64,000 nucleotides of DNA from Acetothermia bacterium UBA3571 (GCA_002375995.1 DFNI01000037.1:3489-67488), one strand, 5' to 3'. Positions 32,852 through 42,838 are shown, counted from the stretch's first letter. Notes: generated by a model not told the origin, from the sequence alone. Numbers and translations: made by a program.

Positions 32852-35071
32852 ATGTCCAGGATCATCGCCCGGGCGGCAATCCGCGGAGCCCACTCGTACG
32901 TGGAGCGCGCCGAAAAGGAGCTCAAGGAGGCCATCGAGGCCTACGGCCCCCAGAAGAAGGTGGAGTTCCCCAATACCGCCTACTACCTTCCCCTGATCCT
33001 CGCCCTCACCGGGATCGAGGTGAAAACGCTTGCCGACGCCGAGAAGGCCCTGGGAGTAGCCAAGTCCCTCCTTCCCCCCGTCCCCGAAGATCGCCTCTGG
33101 CTCCCCTACCTGGGGCCGGCCCTGGACGCGGGGATCGCCACCCTGATCGCCGAGGAGATCATCGAGGCCCTGAAGTACCTGCGGGGATGGGAGCCCGAGG
33201 GGATCTGGCTCGGCTTCACCGATGACTCCACCTTAAGGCTCCAGGGGATCAAGCTCGTGGACGGGCGGATGCCGGGCTTCGCGGCGTGTGTGGGGGCCAT
33301 GCCCTCGGTGGAGGAGGCGGTGGAGCTCGCGCGGGCACTGCAGGAGAGGAACATCCTCGTCTTCATGGCCTCGAACACCAAGGGGATTTCCATGGCGGAG
33401 CAGTTGGCGGAGGCGGGGATCGAGATGTCCTGGGATACCTTCCTCGTCCCCTACGGAAAGGACACCTCCGCCGCGGTACATGCCCTCAACTTCGCGGCCC
33501 GGGCCGCCATGACCTTCGGGGGGATAAAGCCGGGAGATCTCGAGGCCGCCCGCAAAATCCTCCTCTACAACAAGGAGCGGGTCCACGCCTTCGTGCTCGC
33601 TTTGGGGGCCGATTATGGCCCCGAGGAACATGACGGCCAGCTCCTCACCGACGAGAAGTACGCCACCGCCGCCGGGGCCATAAACTTCGGGTTCCCGGTG
33701 ATCGCCGACGTCCCCATCCCCCAGATCCTCCCCCGGGGGATCTGCACCTACGAACACGTGGTCTCGGGAGTCCCCCACGACAAGCTCGTCTCCAAGGCCA
33801 TCGAGGTCCGGGGCTTGAAAATCAAGGTCTCCGAGATCCCCATCCCTGTCCCCTACGGCGCCGGCTTCGAGGGGGAAAGGGTCCGAAAGGAGCAGATGCA
33901 CGTCCAGTTCGGCGGAAAATACACCGATTCCTTCGAGCTCCTCCGCGGCCGGGACATGTCCGAGGTGGAGGACGGCCGGATCGTCCTCATCGGCCCCGAT
34001 ATCGATCAGGTGGAAGAGGGCGGGGCGCTGCCGTTAGGGGTAATCGTGGAGGTGGCGGGCCGCCGGTTCAAGGAGGACTTCGAGCCAGTGTTGGAGCGGA
34101 GGATCCACGAGTACGCCTCCTGGGCCAACGGGGTGTTCCACATGGGCCAGCGCACCACCACCTGGATCCGCATCTCCAAGGACGCGTTCAAGAAGGGCTT
34201 TCGGCTCAAACACTACGGCGAGATCCTGGTCCACAAGTTCAAAGAGGACTTCTCCGGGATCGTGGACAAGGTCCAGGTGACCATCATCACCGACCCCGAG
34301 AAGATCAAGGAACCTATGGAGGAAGCCCGGGAGATCTACCGGAAACGGGACGAGCGGATCGCGGGGCTCCAGGACGAGGACGTGGACACCTTCTATTCCT
34401 GTGTCCTTTGCCAGTCCTACGCCCCCAACCACGTATGTGTAGTCACCCCGGAGCGGTTGGGGCTCTGTGGCGCCTATACCTGGCTCGACTGCGCCGCCTC
34501 CCACGAGATGGACCCCCACGGGCCCAACCAGCCCATCAAGAAGGGGGAGACCATCGACCCGGTGCTGGGGCAGTGGCGGGGGGTGAACGAGTACGTGAAG
34601 CGGGCCTCCAACGGGAACCTGGAGCGGGTGAGCATGTACTCCATTATGCAGGATCCCCAGACCTCCTGCGGGTGCTTCGAGTGCATCGTGGCGGTGCTGC
34701 CGGAGACCAACGGCGTCATGATCGTAAACCGCGAGTACTTGGGCGATACCCCCATCGGAATGCCGTTCTCTACCATGGCCGGACAGATCGGCGGCGGGGT
34801 TCAGACTCCCGGGTTCCTGGGGATCGGGAAGCTCTACATCACCAGCGCCAAGTTCATCTCCGCCGAGGGCGGGATAAAGCGGGTGGTGTGGATGCCCAAG
34901 GAGCTGTTGGAGGAGATCCGCCCCCGCCTTGAGAAGCGCCTGGAGGAGGTGGGTGTCCCGGATCTCATCGAAAAGATCGCCACCGAGGACGACGCGGTGG
35001 AGATCGACAAGCTCCTGGAGCACCTTGAACGGGTAAAGCACCCGGTCCTGGAGATGGAGCCGATCATATAG
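32852..35071 (+). CDS. acsB: Acetyl-CoA synthase catalytic subunit AcsB
   Basis: A 739-residue CO dehydrogenase/acetyl-CoA synthase subunit that condenses CO, a methyl group and CoA. The length shows the full three-domain bacterial form with the N-terminal CODH-docking domain, not the short archaeal CdhC. The A-cluster ligands are visible: four cysteines in the segment starting FYSCVLCQSYAPNHVC and ending LGLCGAY (4Fe-4S), and SCGCFEC (about residue 605), whose Cys-Gly-Cys holds the distal nickel. ATG 32852 follows AGGAGGGGGAG. It is the first gene of the acs operon, and the product acts with CooS (40896-42776) in one complex. Confidence 0.97.
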   Translation: MSRIIARAAIRGAHSYVERAEKELKEAIEAYGPQKKVEFPNTAYYLPLILALTGIEVKTLADAEKALGVAKSLLPPVPEDRLWLPYLGPALDAGIATLIAEEIIEALKYLRGWEPEGIWLGFTDDSTLRLQGIKLVDGRMPGFAACVGAMPSVEEAVELARALQERNILVFMASNTKGISMAEQLAEAGIEMSWDTFLVPYGKDTSAAVHALNFAARAAMTFGGIKPGDLEAARKILLYNKERVHAFVLALGADYGPEEHDGQLLTDEKYATAAGAINFGFPVIADVPIPQILPRGICTYEHVVSGVPHDKLVSKAIEVRGLKIKVSEIPIPVPYGAGFEGERVRKEQMHVQFGGKYTDSFELLRGRDMSEVEDGRIVLIGPDIDQVEEGGALPLGVIVEVAGRRFKEDFEPVLERRIHEYASWANGVFHMGQRTTTWIRISKDAFKKGFRLKHYGEILVHKFKEDFSGIVDKVQVTIITDPEKIKEPMEEAREIYRKRDERIAGLQDEDVDTFYSCVLCQSYAPNHVCVVTPERLGLCGAYTWLDCAASHEMDPHGPNQPIKKGETIDPVLGQWRGVNEYVKRASNGNLERVSMYSIMQDPQTSCGCFECIVAVLPETNGVMIVNREYLGDTPIGMPFSTMAGQIGGGVQTPGFLGIGKLYITSAKFISAEGGIKRVVWMPKELLEEIRPRLEKRLEEVGVPDLIEKIATEDDAVEIDKLLEHLERVKHPVLEMEPII

Positions 35072-35106
35072 GTGACGCGTTACGGGTGAGGCGTGACGGG
35101 TTGAGG
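35072..35106 (+). repeat. Five tandem degenerate heptamers (GTGACGS type)
   Basis: Between acsB and acsC the sequence reads as five 7-bp units: GTGACGC, GTTACGG, GTGAGGC, GTGACGG, GTTGAGG. The last contributes to the acsC ribosome site. Similar units occur at 56013-56040 after cas6. The role is unknown. Confidence 0.55.
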
Positions 35107-35114
35107 AGGGAAAT

Positions 35115-36455
35115 ATGGCGAAGAAGTTGACGGGGATAGAGATCTACAAGCTCCTTCCCCGCACCAACTGCGGGGACTGCGGCTTCTCCACCTGTATGGC
35201 CTTCGCCATGCAGGTGGCGGCCAAGAAGGTGGCCCTGGACAAGTGCCCCCATGTCTCCGAGGAGGCCAAGGCGGCCCTGGGGGAGGCCCAGGCCCCGCCT
35301 ATGCGTACCGTGACCATCGGTACGGGGGACCGCGCGTGGACGGTGGGCGGGGAGACGGTGCTTTTCCGCCATGAGGAGAAGTTCCACCGGCCGTGTGCCG
35401 TGGCGGTGCGGTTCGGCGACGACCTCCCCGCGGAGGAGCTGGCCGCTAAAGTGAAGGAAGCTTCAGGGCTTAGGTTCGTGCGCATCGGGCAGGAGATCGG
35501 GGTGAACCTCATCGCGGTGGAGCACCGCGGGGGCGACTTCCCCGCCGCTGTAGGGATCGCCCGTGAGAACACCGACCTTCCCCTCGTGCTCATCTGCGAG
35601 GATCCCGATACCATGGGAAAGGCCCTGGAGACCTGCGGAGACTCCCGTCCCCTCCTCTATCCGGCCACCGCGGGCAACCTCGAGGCCATGGCCGCGCTGG
35701 CAAAAGAGCATTCCTGCCCCCTGGGGGTGCGGGGAAAGGACGCGGAGGAGCTCGCCCAGCTCACCCCCAAGCTCAAGGAGCTGGGTGTGGAGGACCTGAT
35801 CCTCCATCCGGCCGCCGAAAGTCTCGCGGGGACCCACGCGGAGCTCGTGCGGCTCCGGCGCCTGGCGCTGAAAAAGACCTTCCGCCCGGTGGGCTACCCC
35901 ACCCTGGCCATGGTAGAGGGGGACGATCCCTTCGAGGTCGCCGCCCAGGCCACCGCCTACATCTGCAAGTACGCCTCGGTGGTGGTCCTGCCCCCGGTGG
36001 GGCCTGAGGTGGCCCTGGCGTTGCTCACCGTGCGCCAGAACATCTACACCGACCCGCAGGTGCCGCTGGCCATCGAGGCCAAGCTCTACGAGGTCGGGGA
36101 GCCGGATGAGAACGCGCCGGTGTTGGTCACCACCAACTTCGCCCTTACCTACTTCACCGTGGAGGGGGAGGTGGAGCGGAGCAAGGTCCCGGCGTACATC
36201 GCGGTGGTGGACACCGAGGGGCTCGGGGTGCTCAACGCCTACGCCGACGACCGGCTCACCGCCGAGAAGATCATAAAGACCCTGAAGGAATACGGAGTCA
36301 TGGAGCGGGTGCGCCACAAGAAGGTGATCATCCCCGGGCTCGTGGCGGTACTCAAGATGGAGATCCAGGAGGAGACCGGCTGGGAGGTGATCGTGGGGCC
36401 GGAGGACGCGGCCGGGATCCCCAGCTTCCTCAAGAACGAATGGAACCCGAACTGA
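35115..36455 (+). CDS. acsC: Corrinoid iron-sulfur protein large subunit AcsC
   Basis: A 446-residue gamma subunit of the corrinoid iron-sulfur protein, which carries the methyl group from methyl-THF to AcsB. The N-terminal 4Fe-4S domain has the four cysteines in NCGDCGFSTCMAFAMQ and KCPHVS. A TIM barrel and a C-terminal cobalamin-binding domain follow (VLKMEIQEETGWEVIVGPEDAAGIPSF near the end). ATG 35115 follows GAGGAGGG. Its 3' end overlaps acsV by 16 bp. Its partner AcsD is encoded three genes downstream. Confidence 0.96.
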   Translation: MAKKLTGIEIYKLLPRTNCGDCGFSTCMAFAMQVAAKKVALDKCPHVSEEAKAALGEAQAPPMRTVTIGTGDRAWTVGGETVLFRHEEKFHRPCAVAVRFGDDLPAEELAAKVKEASGLRFVRIGQEIGVNLIAVEHRGGDFPAAVGIARENTDLPLVLICEDPDTMGKALETCGDSRPLLYPATAGNLEAMAALAKEHSCPLGVRGKDAEELAQLTPKLKELGVEDLILHPAAESLAGTHAELVRLRRLALKKTFRPVGYPTLAMVEGDDPFEVAAQATAYICKYASVVVLPPVGPEVALALLTVRQNIYTDPQVPLAIEAKLYEVGEPDENAPVLVTTNFALTYFTVEGEVERSKVPAYIAVVDTEGLGVLNAYADDRLTAEKIIKTLKEYGVMERVRHKKVIIPGLVAVLKMEIQEETGWEVIVGPEDAAGIPSFLKNEWNPN

Positions 36456-38359
36456 CGGGCACGAACCTGGTGCGGGTCACCTTCCGCCCCGACGGGAAGG
36501 CCGTCGAGGTGGAACGGGGAGAGACGTTGCTTTCCGCCGCCCAAGCCGCGGGCATTCCCCTCGTCAGCATCTGTGGCGGCGAGGGCATCTGCGGCCGGTG
36601 TCGGGTGATCGTGCGCGGGGGGAAGGTGGAGGCCGCTCCCACCCTGCACCTTTCCCGGGAGGAGATCAAGAAGGGCTACGTCCTCGCTTGTCAAGCCCGG
36701 GTGCTGAGTGATGTGGAGGTGGAGGTTCCCCCCGAGTCCCGGGAGGGGGCGGCCGCGGCGGTGGACCGGGACGCCCGGGGGTTCCTGGCCCCAGAGGCCG
36801 AGGCCCGCGATACCTTCGCCCGAGAACCCCTGGTGCGAAAGCTTTATCTGGAACTCCCACCTCCCACCCTGGAGGACAACACCGGGGATCAAGAGCGCCT
36901 CTTCCGGGAGGTGCGCCGGAGGGCCGAGGCCCCTATCCTCCAGGCGGGCCTCAAGGTCCTGCGGGGACTCCCCCCGCTTCTGCGGGGGGCGGGCTGGCGG
37001 GTGACGGTGACCCTGGCCCAGCGGGGCGGCACGGTGGAGCTCCTCCAGGCCGAGCCCGGTGACCGGGCGCGGGAGGCCTACGGGGTGGCGGTGGACGTGG
37101 GGACCTCCACCGTGGTGACCCACCTCATGGACCTCCGCACCGGTAAGACCCTGGGCGCTGAGGCCAGATACAACTCCCAGAGGGCCTTCGGGGAGGAAGT
37201 GACCCGGAGGATCATCGCCGCCGAGCGAGAGGGCCTCGAGAAGCTACAGGGAGCCGTCGTCGAGGACATAAATGGTCTTATCGCCCTCCTCATCGAGCAG
37301 GCGGAGGTGAAGCTCCAGGATGTGCTGGCAGTGATGTGTGCCGGGAACACCGCCATGACCCACTTCCTGTTGGGGCTTCCCCCAGGGACATTGAGGAAGA
37401 GCCCCTACGTGGCCGCGGCCCTGGCCCCGCCCCCGGTGCGGGCGGCGGAGGTGGGGATCCGTATCAACCCCCGGGGTCTCCTCTACGTGGTCCCCGGGAT
37501 CGGCGGCTGGGTGGGGGGCGATGTGACCGCGGGGCTTCTGGCCACCGGGCTTTTCCGGGCCACGGAGCCTTTCCTGTTCATCGACATCGGCACCAACGGC
37601 GAGGTGGTCCTGGGGGACGGCGATTGGATGGTAGCCGCCTCGGCCTCGGCAGGGCCGGCCTTCGAGGGAGCCGGGGTGACCTGCGGGATGCGGGCTGCCC
37701 GGGGGGCGATCCACCGGGTGGAGTTCGCCTCCGGTGGGGTGCGGTATTGGACCGTGGGGGATGAACCTCCCCGAGGGCTTTGCGGCTCGGGCATCATCGA
37801 CACGGTGGCAGGGCTCTTCCGGGCTGGGTACATCGATCGCTCGGGGCGCCTGGACCCGGACCGGCCCGGGGTGGTGGAGTGGCACGGGGAGCTCGCCTTC
37901 CGGTTGGTGCCGGAAGGCGAGGGGGCCCGGGAAGTGGTGGTCACCCAGCGGGACATCGAGAACGTCCTCCGGGCCAAGGCCGCCATCTACGCCGCTGTAT
38001 CCATCCTCCTCAGGGAAATGGGCCTCGAACCCGAACGGATAAAGCAGATCTACATCGCGGGGGCCTTCGGGAGCCACATTGACCCCGAGAACGCGGTGGC
38101 CCTGGGGCTTGTCCCCGACCTCCCGGGAGCGGAGATCACGTTTGTGGGGAACACATCGCTGGCGGGGGCCAAGCTGTGTCTTCTTTCTAAGGACGCGTTC
38201 GCGGAGGCCGAGCGCCTGGCGCGGCGAGTTACCTACTACGACCTCATCAATTGCCCTTACTACTACGAGGAGTTCATGGCGGCCAAGTTCCTGCCCCACA
38301 CCGATCTTTCCCGTTTCCCCACGGTGGTCAAGACGCTGAGATTGGGGGAGCCGGTATGA
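36440..38359 (+). CDS. acsV: Reductive activator of the corrinoid protein (AcsV/RACE)
   Basis: A 639-residue RACE protein that uses ATP to reduce inactive Co(II) corrinoid to Co(I). The N-terminal 2Fe-2S ferredoxin domain has CGGEGICGRCRV and a later cysteine in VLACQAR. The C-terminal ASKHA-type ATPase (DUF4445) shows GVAVDVGTSTVVTHLMDL, FIDIGTNGEVVLGDG and IAGAFGSHIDPENAVALGL. It overlaps acsC by 16 bp and cooC by 4 bp, so it is translationally coupled. The middle part (about 90-210) is variable, as is usual in the family. Confidence 0.94.
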   Translation: MEPELTGTNLVRVTFRPDGKAVEVERGETLLSAAQAAGIPLVSICGGEGICGRCRVIVRGGKVEAAPTLHLSREEIKKGYVLACQARVLSDVEVEVPPESREGAAAAVDRDARGFLAPEAEARDTFAREPLVRKLYLELPPPTLEDNTGDQERLFREVRRRAEAPILQAGLKVLRGLPPLLRGAGWRVTVTLAQRGGTVELLQAEPGDRAREAYGVAVDVGTSTVVTHLMDLRTGKTLGAEARYNSQRAFGEEVTRRIIAAEREGLEKLQGAVVEDINGLIALLIEQAEVKLQDVLAVMCAGNTAMTHFLLGLPPGTLRKSPYVAAALAPPPVRAAEVGIRINPRGLLYVVPGIGGWVGGDVTAGLLATGLFRATEPFLFIDIGTNGEVVLGDGDWMVAASASAGPAFEGAGVTCGMRAARGAIHRVEFASGGVRYWTVGDEPPRGLCGSGIIDTVAGLFRAGYIDRSGRLDPDRPGVVEWHGELAFRLVPEGEGAREVVVTQRDIENVLRAKAAIYAAVSILLREMGLEPERIKQIYIAGAFGSHIDPENAVALGLVPDLPGAEITFVGNTSLAGAKLCLLSKDAFAEAERLARRVTYYDLINCPYYYEEFMAAKFLPHTDLSRFPTVVKTLRLGEPV

Positions 38360-39129
38360 GGCCGTTCACCATCGCGGTGGCGGGCAAAGGCGGCACCGGG
38401 AAGACCACCCTGGCGGCGCTTTTGGTGGAGGAGCTCCGCCGACACGGCACGGTCCTGGCGGTGGATGCCGATCCCAACTGTAATCTGGGCGAGGCCCTGG
38501 GGATGGAGGTGGAACGGACCATAGGTCAACTCCGGGACGAGGTTCTGGAGCGGATCGCGGATCTTCCCCCGGGCGTGCCCAAGGACCAGATCTTGGAGCT
38601 GGGGCTGCACGAGTGCCTGGTGGAGGACGAGGGGGTAGACCTCCTCGTCATGGGCCATGGGGAGGGGCCCAAGTGCTACTGTATGGTGAACCACGTGCTG
38701 CGGCGGGTGATCCAGACCCTGAAAGGAAATTACCGGTACGTGGTCTTGGACAACGAGGCGGGGATGGAGCACCTCTCCCGCCGCACCACTCAGGACGTGG
38801 ACGTGCTGTTGGTGGTGGCGGAGCCGACCCCGGTCTCCCTGCGTTCGGCCAGGCGCATCGCGGGGATCGCCGCGGAGCTGAAGCTCAGGGTGGGGAAAAA
38901 ATATCTCGTCCTCAACCGGGTCACGGGCGGACTTTCCCCGGAGATCCGGGGGATGATGGAGGAGACCGGGCTTCCCCTTCTCGGGGAGATCCCCTATGAC
39001 CCCGGGGTGGAGGAGCTGTCCCGGGAGGGACAGCCGCTTTCCGGGCTACCTTCGAGCGCGCCGGCGCGGCGGGCGGTGGCGGAGATGTTGGCCCAGCTTT
39101 TTCAGGAAAGGAGGAACGATGGGCGTTGA
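38356..39129 (+). CDS. cooC: CooC/AcsF nickel-insertion ATPase
   Basis: A 257-residue MinD-like ATPase for maturation of the nickel centres of CODH/ACS. The motifs are AGKGGTGKTTLAALL (deviant Walker A), VDADPNCNLGEALG, and KCYCMVNHVLRRVI, whose Cys-x-Cys binds nickel at the dimer interface in CooC proteins. ATG 38356 overlaps the acsV stop as ATGA; the frame is open upstream inside acsV but has no family sequence there. Its 3' end overlaps acsD by 11 bp. A second CooC-like gene lies at 29855-30640. Confidence 0.94.
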   Translation: MRPFTIAVAGKGGTGKTTLAALLVEELRRHGTVLAVDADPNCNLGEALGMEVERTIGQLRDEVLERIADLPPGVPKDQILELGLHECLVEDEGVDLLVMGHGEGPKCYCMVNHVLRRVIQTLKGNYRYVVLDNEAGMEHLSRRTTQDVDVLLVVAEPTPVSLRSARRIAGIAAELKLRVGKKYLVLNRVTGGLSPEIRGMMEETGLPLLGEIPYDPGVEELSREGQPLSGLPSSAPARRAVAEMLAQLFQERRNDGR

Positions 39130-40093
39130 GGTCCCGGACGTGAAGGAGAGTTTTCCCCAAGCCATTTACACCGTGACCATCGGGGCCACCCCCGAGGATG
39201 GGGGCACCCGGGCCAAGGTGGTCACCGTGGGCGGGGAGACCGCCCTCCCCTTCCACACCTTCGAGGGTGAGATCCCCCATCCCCCCGTGGTGGCCATGGA
39301 GGTCTGGGACGTTCCCGGCGAGGATTGGCCCGATGTGGTACGGGAACCCTTCTCCGAGGTGATGGGGGATCCCGGGGCGTGGGCCGTGAAGTGCGTGGAG
39401 TACGGGGCGGACCTCATCTGCTTGAGGCTTGTGGGCTGTGACCCCAACGGGGCCGACAAATCCCCGGAGGATGCGGTCCAGGCGGTGAAACGGGTGTTGG
39501 AGACAGTGGGGGTGCCCCTGATCATCTGGGGCTGCGGGAACCCCGAGAAGGACAACGAGGTCTTCCCCCTGGTGGCCGAGGCGGTAAAGGGCGAGAACTG
39601 CCTCCTCGGCACCATCACCCAGGACAACTATAAGACCTTGGTGGCGGTGGCCACCGCCTACGGGCACAAGCTGATCGCCGAATCCCCGGTGGACATAAAC
39701 ATCGCCAAGCAAGTGAACATCCTAGCCATGGACGCGGGGTTCCCGTTGGAGAAGTTGGTGATCTACCCCTCCACCGGCGCGTTAGGCTATGGGATCGAGT
39801 ACGTCTACTCCATCATGGAGCGGACGCGCCTAGCGGGGCTCGGCGGGGACAAGCTCATGGCCATGCCGATACTGTGCGATATTGGGAAGGAGGTCTGGGG
39901 GGTCAAGGAAGCCCGGGCCCCCAGGGAGGAACAGCCGGAGTGGGGGGACGAGCGGCTCCGGGGCCCCCTGTGGGAGGCCACCACTGCTTACGTATACCTC
40001 ATGGCGGGGGCGGACATCCTGGTGATGCGCCATCCTGAGGCGGTGCGGGCCACCAAGGCCTTCATCGAAAAAATTTTGGGGAGGCAGGGATGA
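39119..40093 (+). CDS. acsD: Corrinoid iron-sulfur protein small subunit AcsD
   Basis: A 324-residue TIM-barrel small subunit (CdhD-like) of the corrinoid iron-sulfur protein, which caps the corrinoid of AcsC. Family segments include GGETALPFHTFEGEIPHPP near the N-terminus, ADLICLRLVGCDPNGADKSPE, PLIIWGCGNPEKDNEV and YPSTGALGYGIEYVYSIMERTRLAGL. ATG 39119 sits after GGAAAGGAGGAAC inside the end of cooC; the upstream part of the frame belongs to cooC. Its stop overlaps acsE. Confidence 0.95.
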   Translation: MGVEVPDVKESFPQAIYTVTIGATPEDGGTRAKVVTVGGETALPFHTFEGEIPHPPVVAMEVWDVPGEDWPDVVREPFSEVMGDPGAWAVKCVEYGADLICLRLVGCDPNGADKSPEDAVQAVKRVLETVGVPLIIWGCGNPEKDNEVFPLVAEAVKGENCLLGTITQDNYKTLVAVATAYGHKLIAESPVDINIAKQVNILAMDAGFPLEKLVIYPSTGALGYGIEYVYSIMERTRLAGLGGDKLMAMPILCDIGKEVWGVKEARAPREEQPEWGDERLRGPLWEATTAYVYLMAGADILVMRHPEAVRATKAFIEKILGRQG

Positions 40094-40896
40094 TCCTCAT
40101 CGGCGAGCGGATAAACGCGGGGTTCAAGGACATCGCCCGGGCCATCCGGGAGCACGACCCCGGGCCCATCCAGGAATGGGCCAGGAAACAGGCGGCCGCG
40201 GGGGCCGATTACCTGGACGTGAACATCGGCGCCGCCTCCAAGGATCCCGCGGACATGGAGTGGCTAGTAAAGGTAGTGCAAGATGCGGTCCCTACCCCCA
40301 TTTGCGTTGACAGCAACCGCCCCGAGGTCCTGGAGGCGGGGCTTGCGGCCCTGGATGGGAGGGCGGCCCTGGTCAACTCCACCACCGCCGACGAGGAGAA
40401 GCTCGAGTCCATCGTCCCTTTGGCGGCCAAATACGACGCGGGGATCATCGGGGTGGCCATGGACCAGCGGGGAAGCCCCCAGGACGTGGAGCGGCGGGTG
40501 GAGAACGGGGCCAAGATCTTCGCTGCCTGCGTCGACGCCGGGATCCCGCCGGAGAAGATCTTCCTGGACCCCATTCTAATGCCGATCCGGTTTATGCAGG
40601 ACCAGGCGGTGAAGGTGCTGGAGGCGATCCGGGAGTATACGTTGCTTTCCGACCCCCCGCCCCACATCTCGGTGGGGCTCTCCAACATCTGCTCCAAAAC
40701 CAAGGAACGGAGCCTGCTCACCCGGACCTTCCTGGTGATGGCCATGGCGGCGGGGCTGGACGCGGCCATCTGCAACGTGATGGACAAGGAGCTTTTAGCG
40801 GCGGTGGCCGCGGCGGAGATCATCCTGAACAAGGAGATCTACTCGGACGATTTCCTCAAGGTCTGGGCCCTGAAGCGGTCCAAGGGAGGTGAGTGA
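40090..40896 (+). CDS. acsE: Methyl-THF:corrinoid iron-sulfur protein methyltransferase AcsE
   Basis: A 268-residue pterin-binding TIM barrel (MeTr) that moves the methyl group of methyl-tetrahydrofolate to the cobalt of AcsCD. It begins MILIGERINAGFKDIARAI, and carries GADYLDVNIGAAS, TPICVDSNRPEVLEAGL, ALVNSTTADEEK, and HISVGLSNICSKTKERSLL, all typical of AcsE. It overlaps acsD by 4 bp and its stop overlaps the start of cooS. It is the entry point of the methyl branch into the carbonyl branch. Confidence 0.95.
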   Translation: MILIGERINAGFKDIARAIREHDPGPIQEWARKQAAAGADYLDVNIGAASKDPADMEWLVKVVQDAVPTPICVDSNRPEVLEAGLAALDGRAALVNSTTADEEKLESIVPLAAKYDAGIIGVAMDQRGSPQDVERRVENGAKIFAACVDAGIPPEKIFLDPILMPIRFMQDQAVKVLEAIREYTLLSDPPPHISVGLSNICSKTKERSLLTRTFLVMAMAAGLDAAICNVMDKELLAAVAAAEIILNKEIYSDDFLKVWALKRSKGGE

Positions 40897-42776
40897 TGGA
40901 GCGAAGCATCGACAGGGCGGCGCGGAAGATGTTGGAGGTGGCGGAGGAGCGGGGCCTGCAGACGGCGTGGGACCGTTATGATGCGCAATCCCCCCAATGC
41001 CGCTTCGGGGCCACGGGGTTGTGTTGTCGGATCTGCGTTATGGGGCCGTGCCGGATCATAGAGGGAAAGGCTCCCAGCGGGGTCTGCGGGGCCAGCGTGG
41101 ACACCATCGCCGCCCGGAACCTGGCGCGGATGATCGCCGCGGGGGCCGCCGCCCACTCCGACCACGGCCGGGACGTGGCCCACACCCTCCTCTCCGCGAG
41201 CCGGGACGGGGACTACGAGGTGAAGGACCCGGTGAAGCTGCGGCAAGTGGCCTATTCCCTGGGGATCGACGCCGACGGGAAGGACGACCGGGAGCTGGCC
41301 CGGGAGGTGGCGGAGGCGGCCCTGGCGGAGTTTGGGAAGCAGGAAGGGGAATTGGTCTTCCCCTACAGGGCCCCGGAGCCCCGGGTGGAGCGCTGGCGGC
41401 GGCTGGGGATCATGCCCCGGGGGATCGACCGGGAGATCGTGGAGATCATGCACCGCACCCACATGGGCGTCGACACCGACTACAAGAACATCATCATGCA
41501 GGGGCTGCGGTGCGCCCTGGCCGATGGCTGGGGTGGCTCCATGATCGCCACCGAGCTCCAGGACGTCCTCTTCGGGACCCCCTCGCCGTTGCGGGCCAAG
41601 GTGAACCTGGGGGTGCTGGATCCCGAGGCGGTGAACATCGTGGTCCACGGCCACGAACCCACCCTCTCGGAGATGATCGTGCTGGCGGCTCAGGATCCGG
41701 AGCTCCGGCGTCTGGCGGAGGAGGTGGGGGCGAAGGGGATCAACATCGCCGGGATCTGCTGCACCGCCAATGAGATCCTCATGCGCCACGGGATCCCGGT
41801 GGCGGGCAACTTCCTCCAACAGGAGCTCGCGGTGATGACCGGGGTGGTGGACGCCATGGTGGTGGACGTGCAGTGCATCATGCCGGCCCTCTCGGACCTC
41901 GCGAAGCACTTCCATACGCGGCTCATCACCACCTCCCCCAAGGCGGTGATCCCCGGGGCCGAGCACGTGGAGTTCTCCGAGGAGAGGGCGCTGGAAGTAG
42001 CCAGGGAGATCGTGCGGAAGGGGATCGAGAACTTTCCCCGCCGCAACGGCAAGGCCCTGGTCCCCGACGAACAGATGGACCTCATCGCCGGGTTCACCGC
42101 CGAATCGGTGTTCTACTTCCTCGGCGGCAGGTACCGGGCCACCTATAGGCCCCTCAACGACGCCATCATCGACGGGAGGCTCCGGGGCGTGGCGGGGATC
42201 GTGGGCTGCAACAACCCCAAGATCACCCATGACTGGGCCCACGTGGAGATGGCGAAGGAACTCATCAAGCACGATGTGCTGGTGGTGACCACCGGGTGCT
42301 CTGCCATCGCCGACGCCAAGGCGGGCCTCCTGCGGCCGGAAGTGGCGTTCGAGCTGGCGGGGAGGGGCCTCCAGGAGATCTGCGAGGCCGTGGGGATTCC
42401 GCCGGTGCTGCACCTGGGGGCCTGTGTGGACAACTCCCGGATCCTCATCGCCCTCACCAACATGGTCCACGAGGGGGGGCTTGGGGACGACATCTCCGAC
42501 ATCCCCGTGGCGGGAGCGGCGCCGGAGTGGATGTCGGAGAAGGCGGTGGCCATCGGGTTCTACTTCGTGGCGTCGGGAGTTTTCACCGTGTTGGGGCAGC
42601 CGTTCCCCGTGACGGCTTCGGAGCGGCTCACCAAATTCCTCACCGAGGAAATCGAGGAACTCGTGGGAGGAAAATTCGCGTTCGAATCCGATCCCATCAA
42701 GGCCGCGCACTTGATGATCGAGCACATCGACCGCAAGCGCCACGCCTTGAAGCTCCGGGAACCCATGTACGCGTGA
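40896..42776 (+). CDS. cooS: Ni-Fe carbon monoxide dehydrogenase catalytic subunit
   Basis: A 626-residue CODH (AcsA/CooS) that reduces CO2 to CO for AcsB or oxidises CO. The N-terminal B- and D-cluster cysteines occur in QCRFGATGLCCRICVMGPC and GVCGAS. C-cluster ligands are visible in VVHGHEP (His), GICCTANE, VVDVQCIMP, GIVGCNNPK, VVTTGCSAIA and HLGACVDNSR. ATG 40896 is 6 nt after GGAGG and preferred to GTG 40893. As the catalytic partner of AcsB it is often named acsA; whether it forms only the ACS complex or also a free CODH cannot be seen here. Confidence 0.97.
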   Translation: MERSIDRAARKMLEVAEERGLQTAWDRYDAQSPQCRFGATGLCCRICVMGPCRIIEGKAPSGVCGASVDTIAARNLARMIAAGAAAHSDHGRDVAHTLLSASRDGDYEVKDPVKLRQVAYSLGIDADGKDDRELAREVAEAALAEFGKQEGELVFPYRAPEPRVERWRRLGIMPRGIDREIVEIMHRTHMGVDTDYKNIIMQGLRCALADGWGGSMIATELQDVLFGTPSPLRAKVNLGVLDPEAVNIVVHGHEPTLSEMIVLAAQDPELRRLAEEVGAKGINIAGICCTANEILMRHGIPVAGNFLQQELAVMTGVVDAMVVDVQCIMPALSDLAKHFHTRLITTSPKAVIPGAEHVEFSEERALEVAREIVRKGIENFPRRNGKALVPDEQMDLIAGFTAESVFYFLGGRYRATYRPLNDAIIDGRLRGVAGIVGCNNPKITHDWAHVEMAKELIKHDVLVVTTGCSAIADAKAGLLRPEVAFELAGRGLQEICEAVGIPPVLHLGACVDNSRILIALTNMVHEGGLGDDISDIPVAGAAPEWMSEKAVAIGFYFVASGVFTVLGQPFPVTASERLTKFLTEEIEELVGGKFAFESDPIKAAHLMIEHIDRKRHALKLREPMYA

Positions 42777-42838
42777 TGGGACTCGTACAGAGGTGGAAGC
42801 CTGTTTGGGGGCGTGCGCGGGGATGAAAGGGGGCAAAG

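Noticed and set aside
40839..42836. A 665-codon open frame antisense to acsE and cooS
   Set aside because: Its His/Pro/Gly/Arg-rich composition and complete overlap with well-conserved cooS show it is a shadow of high-GC coding DNA. Similar antisense frames at 33233-33901, 34034-35041 and 12252-13424 were dropped for the same reason.
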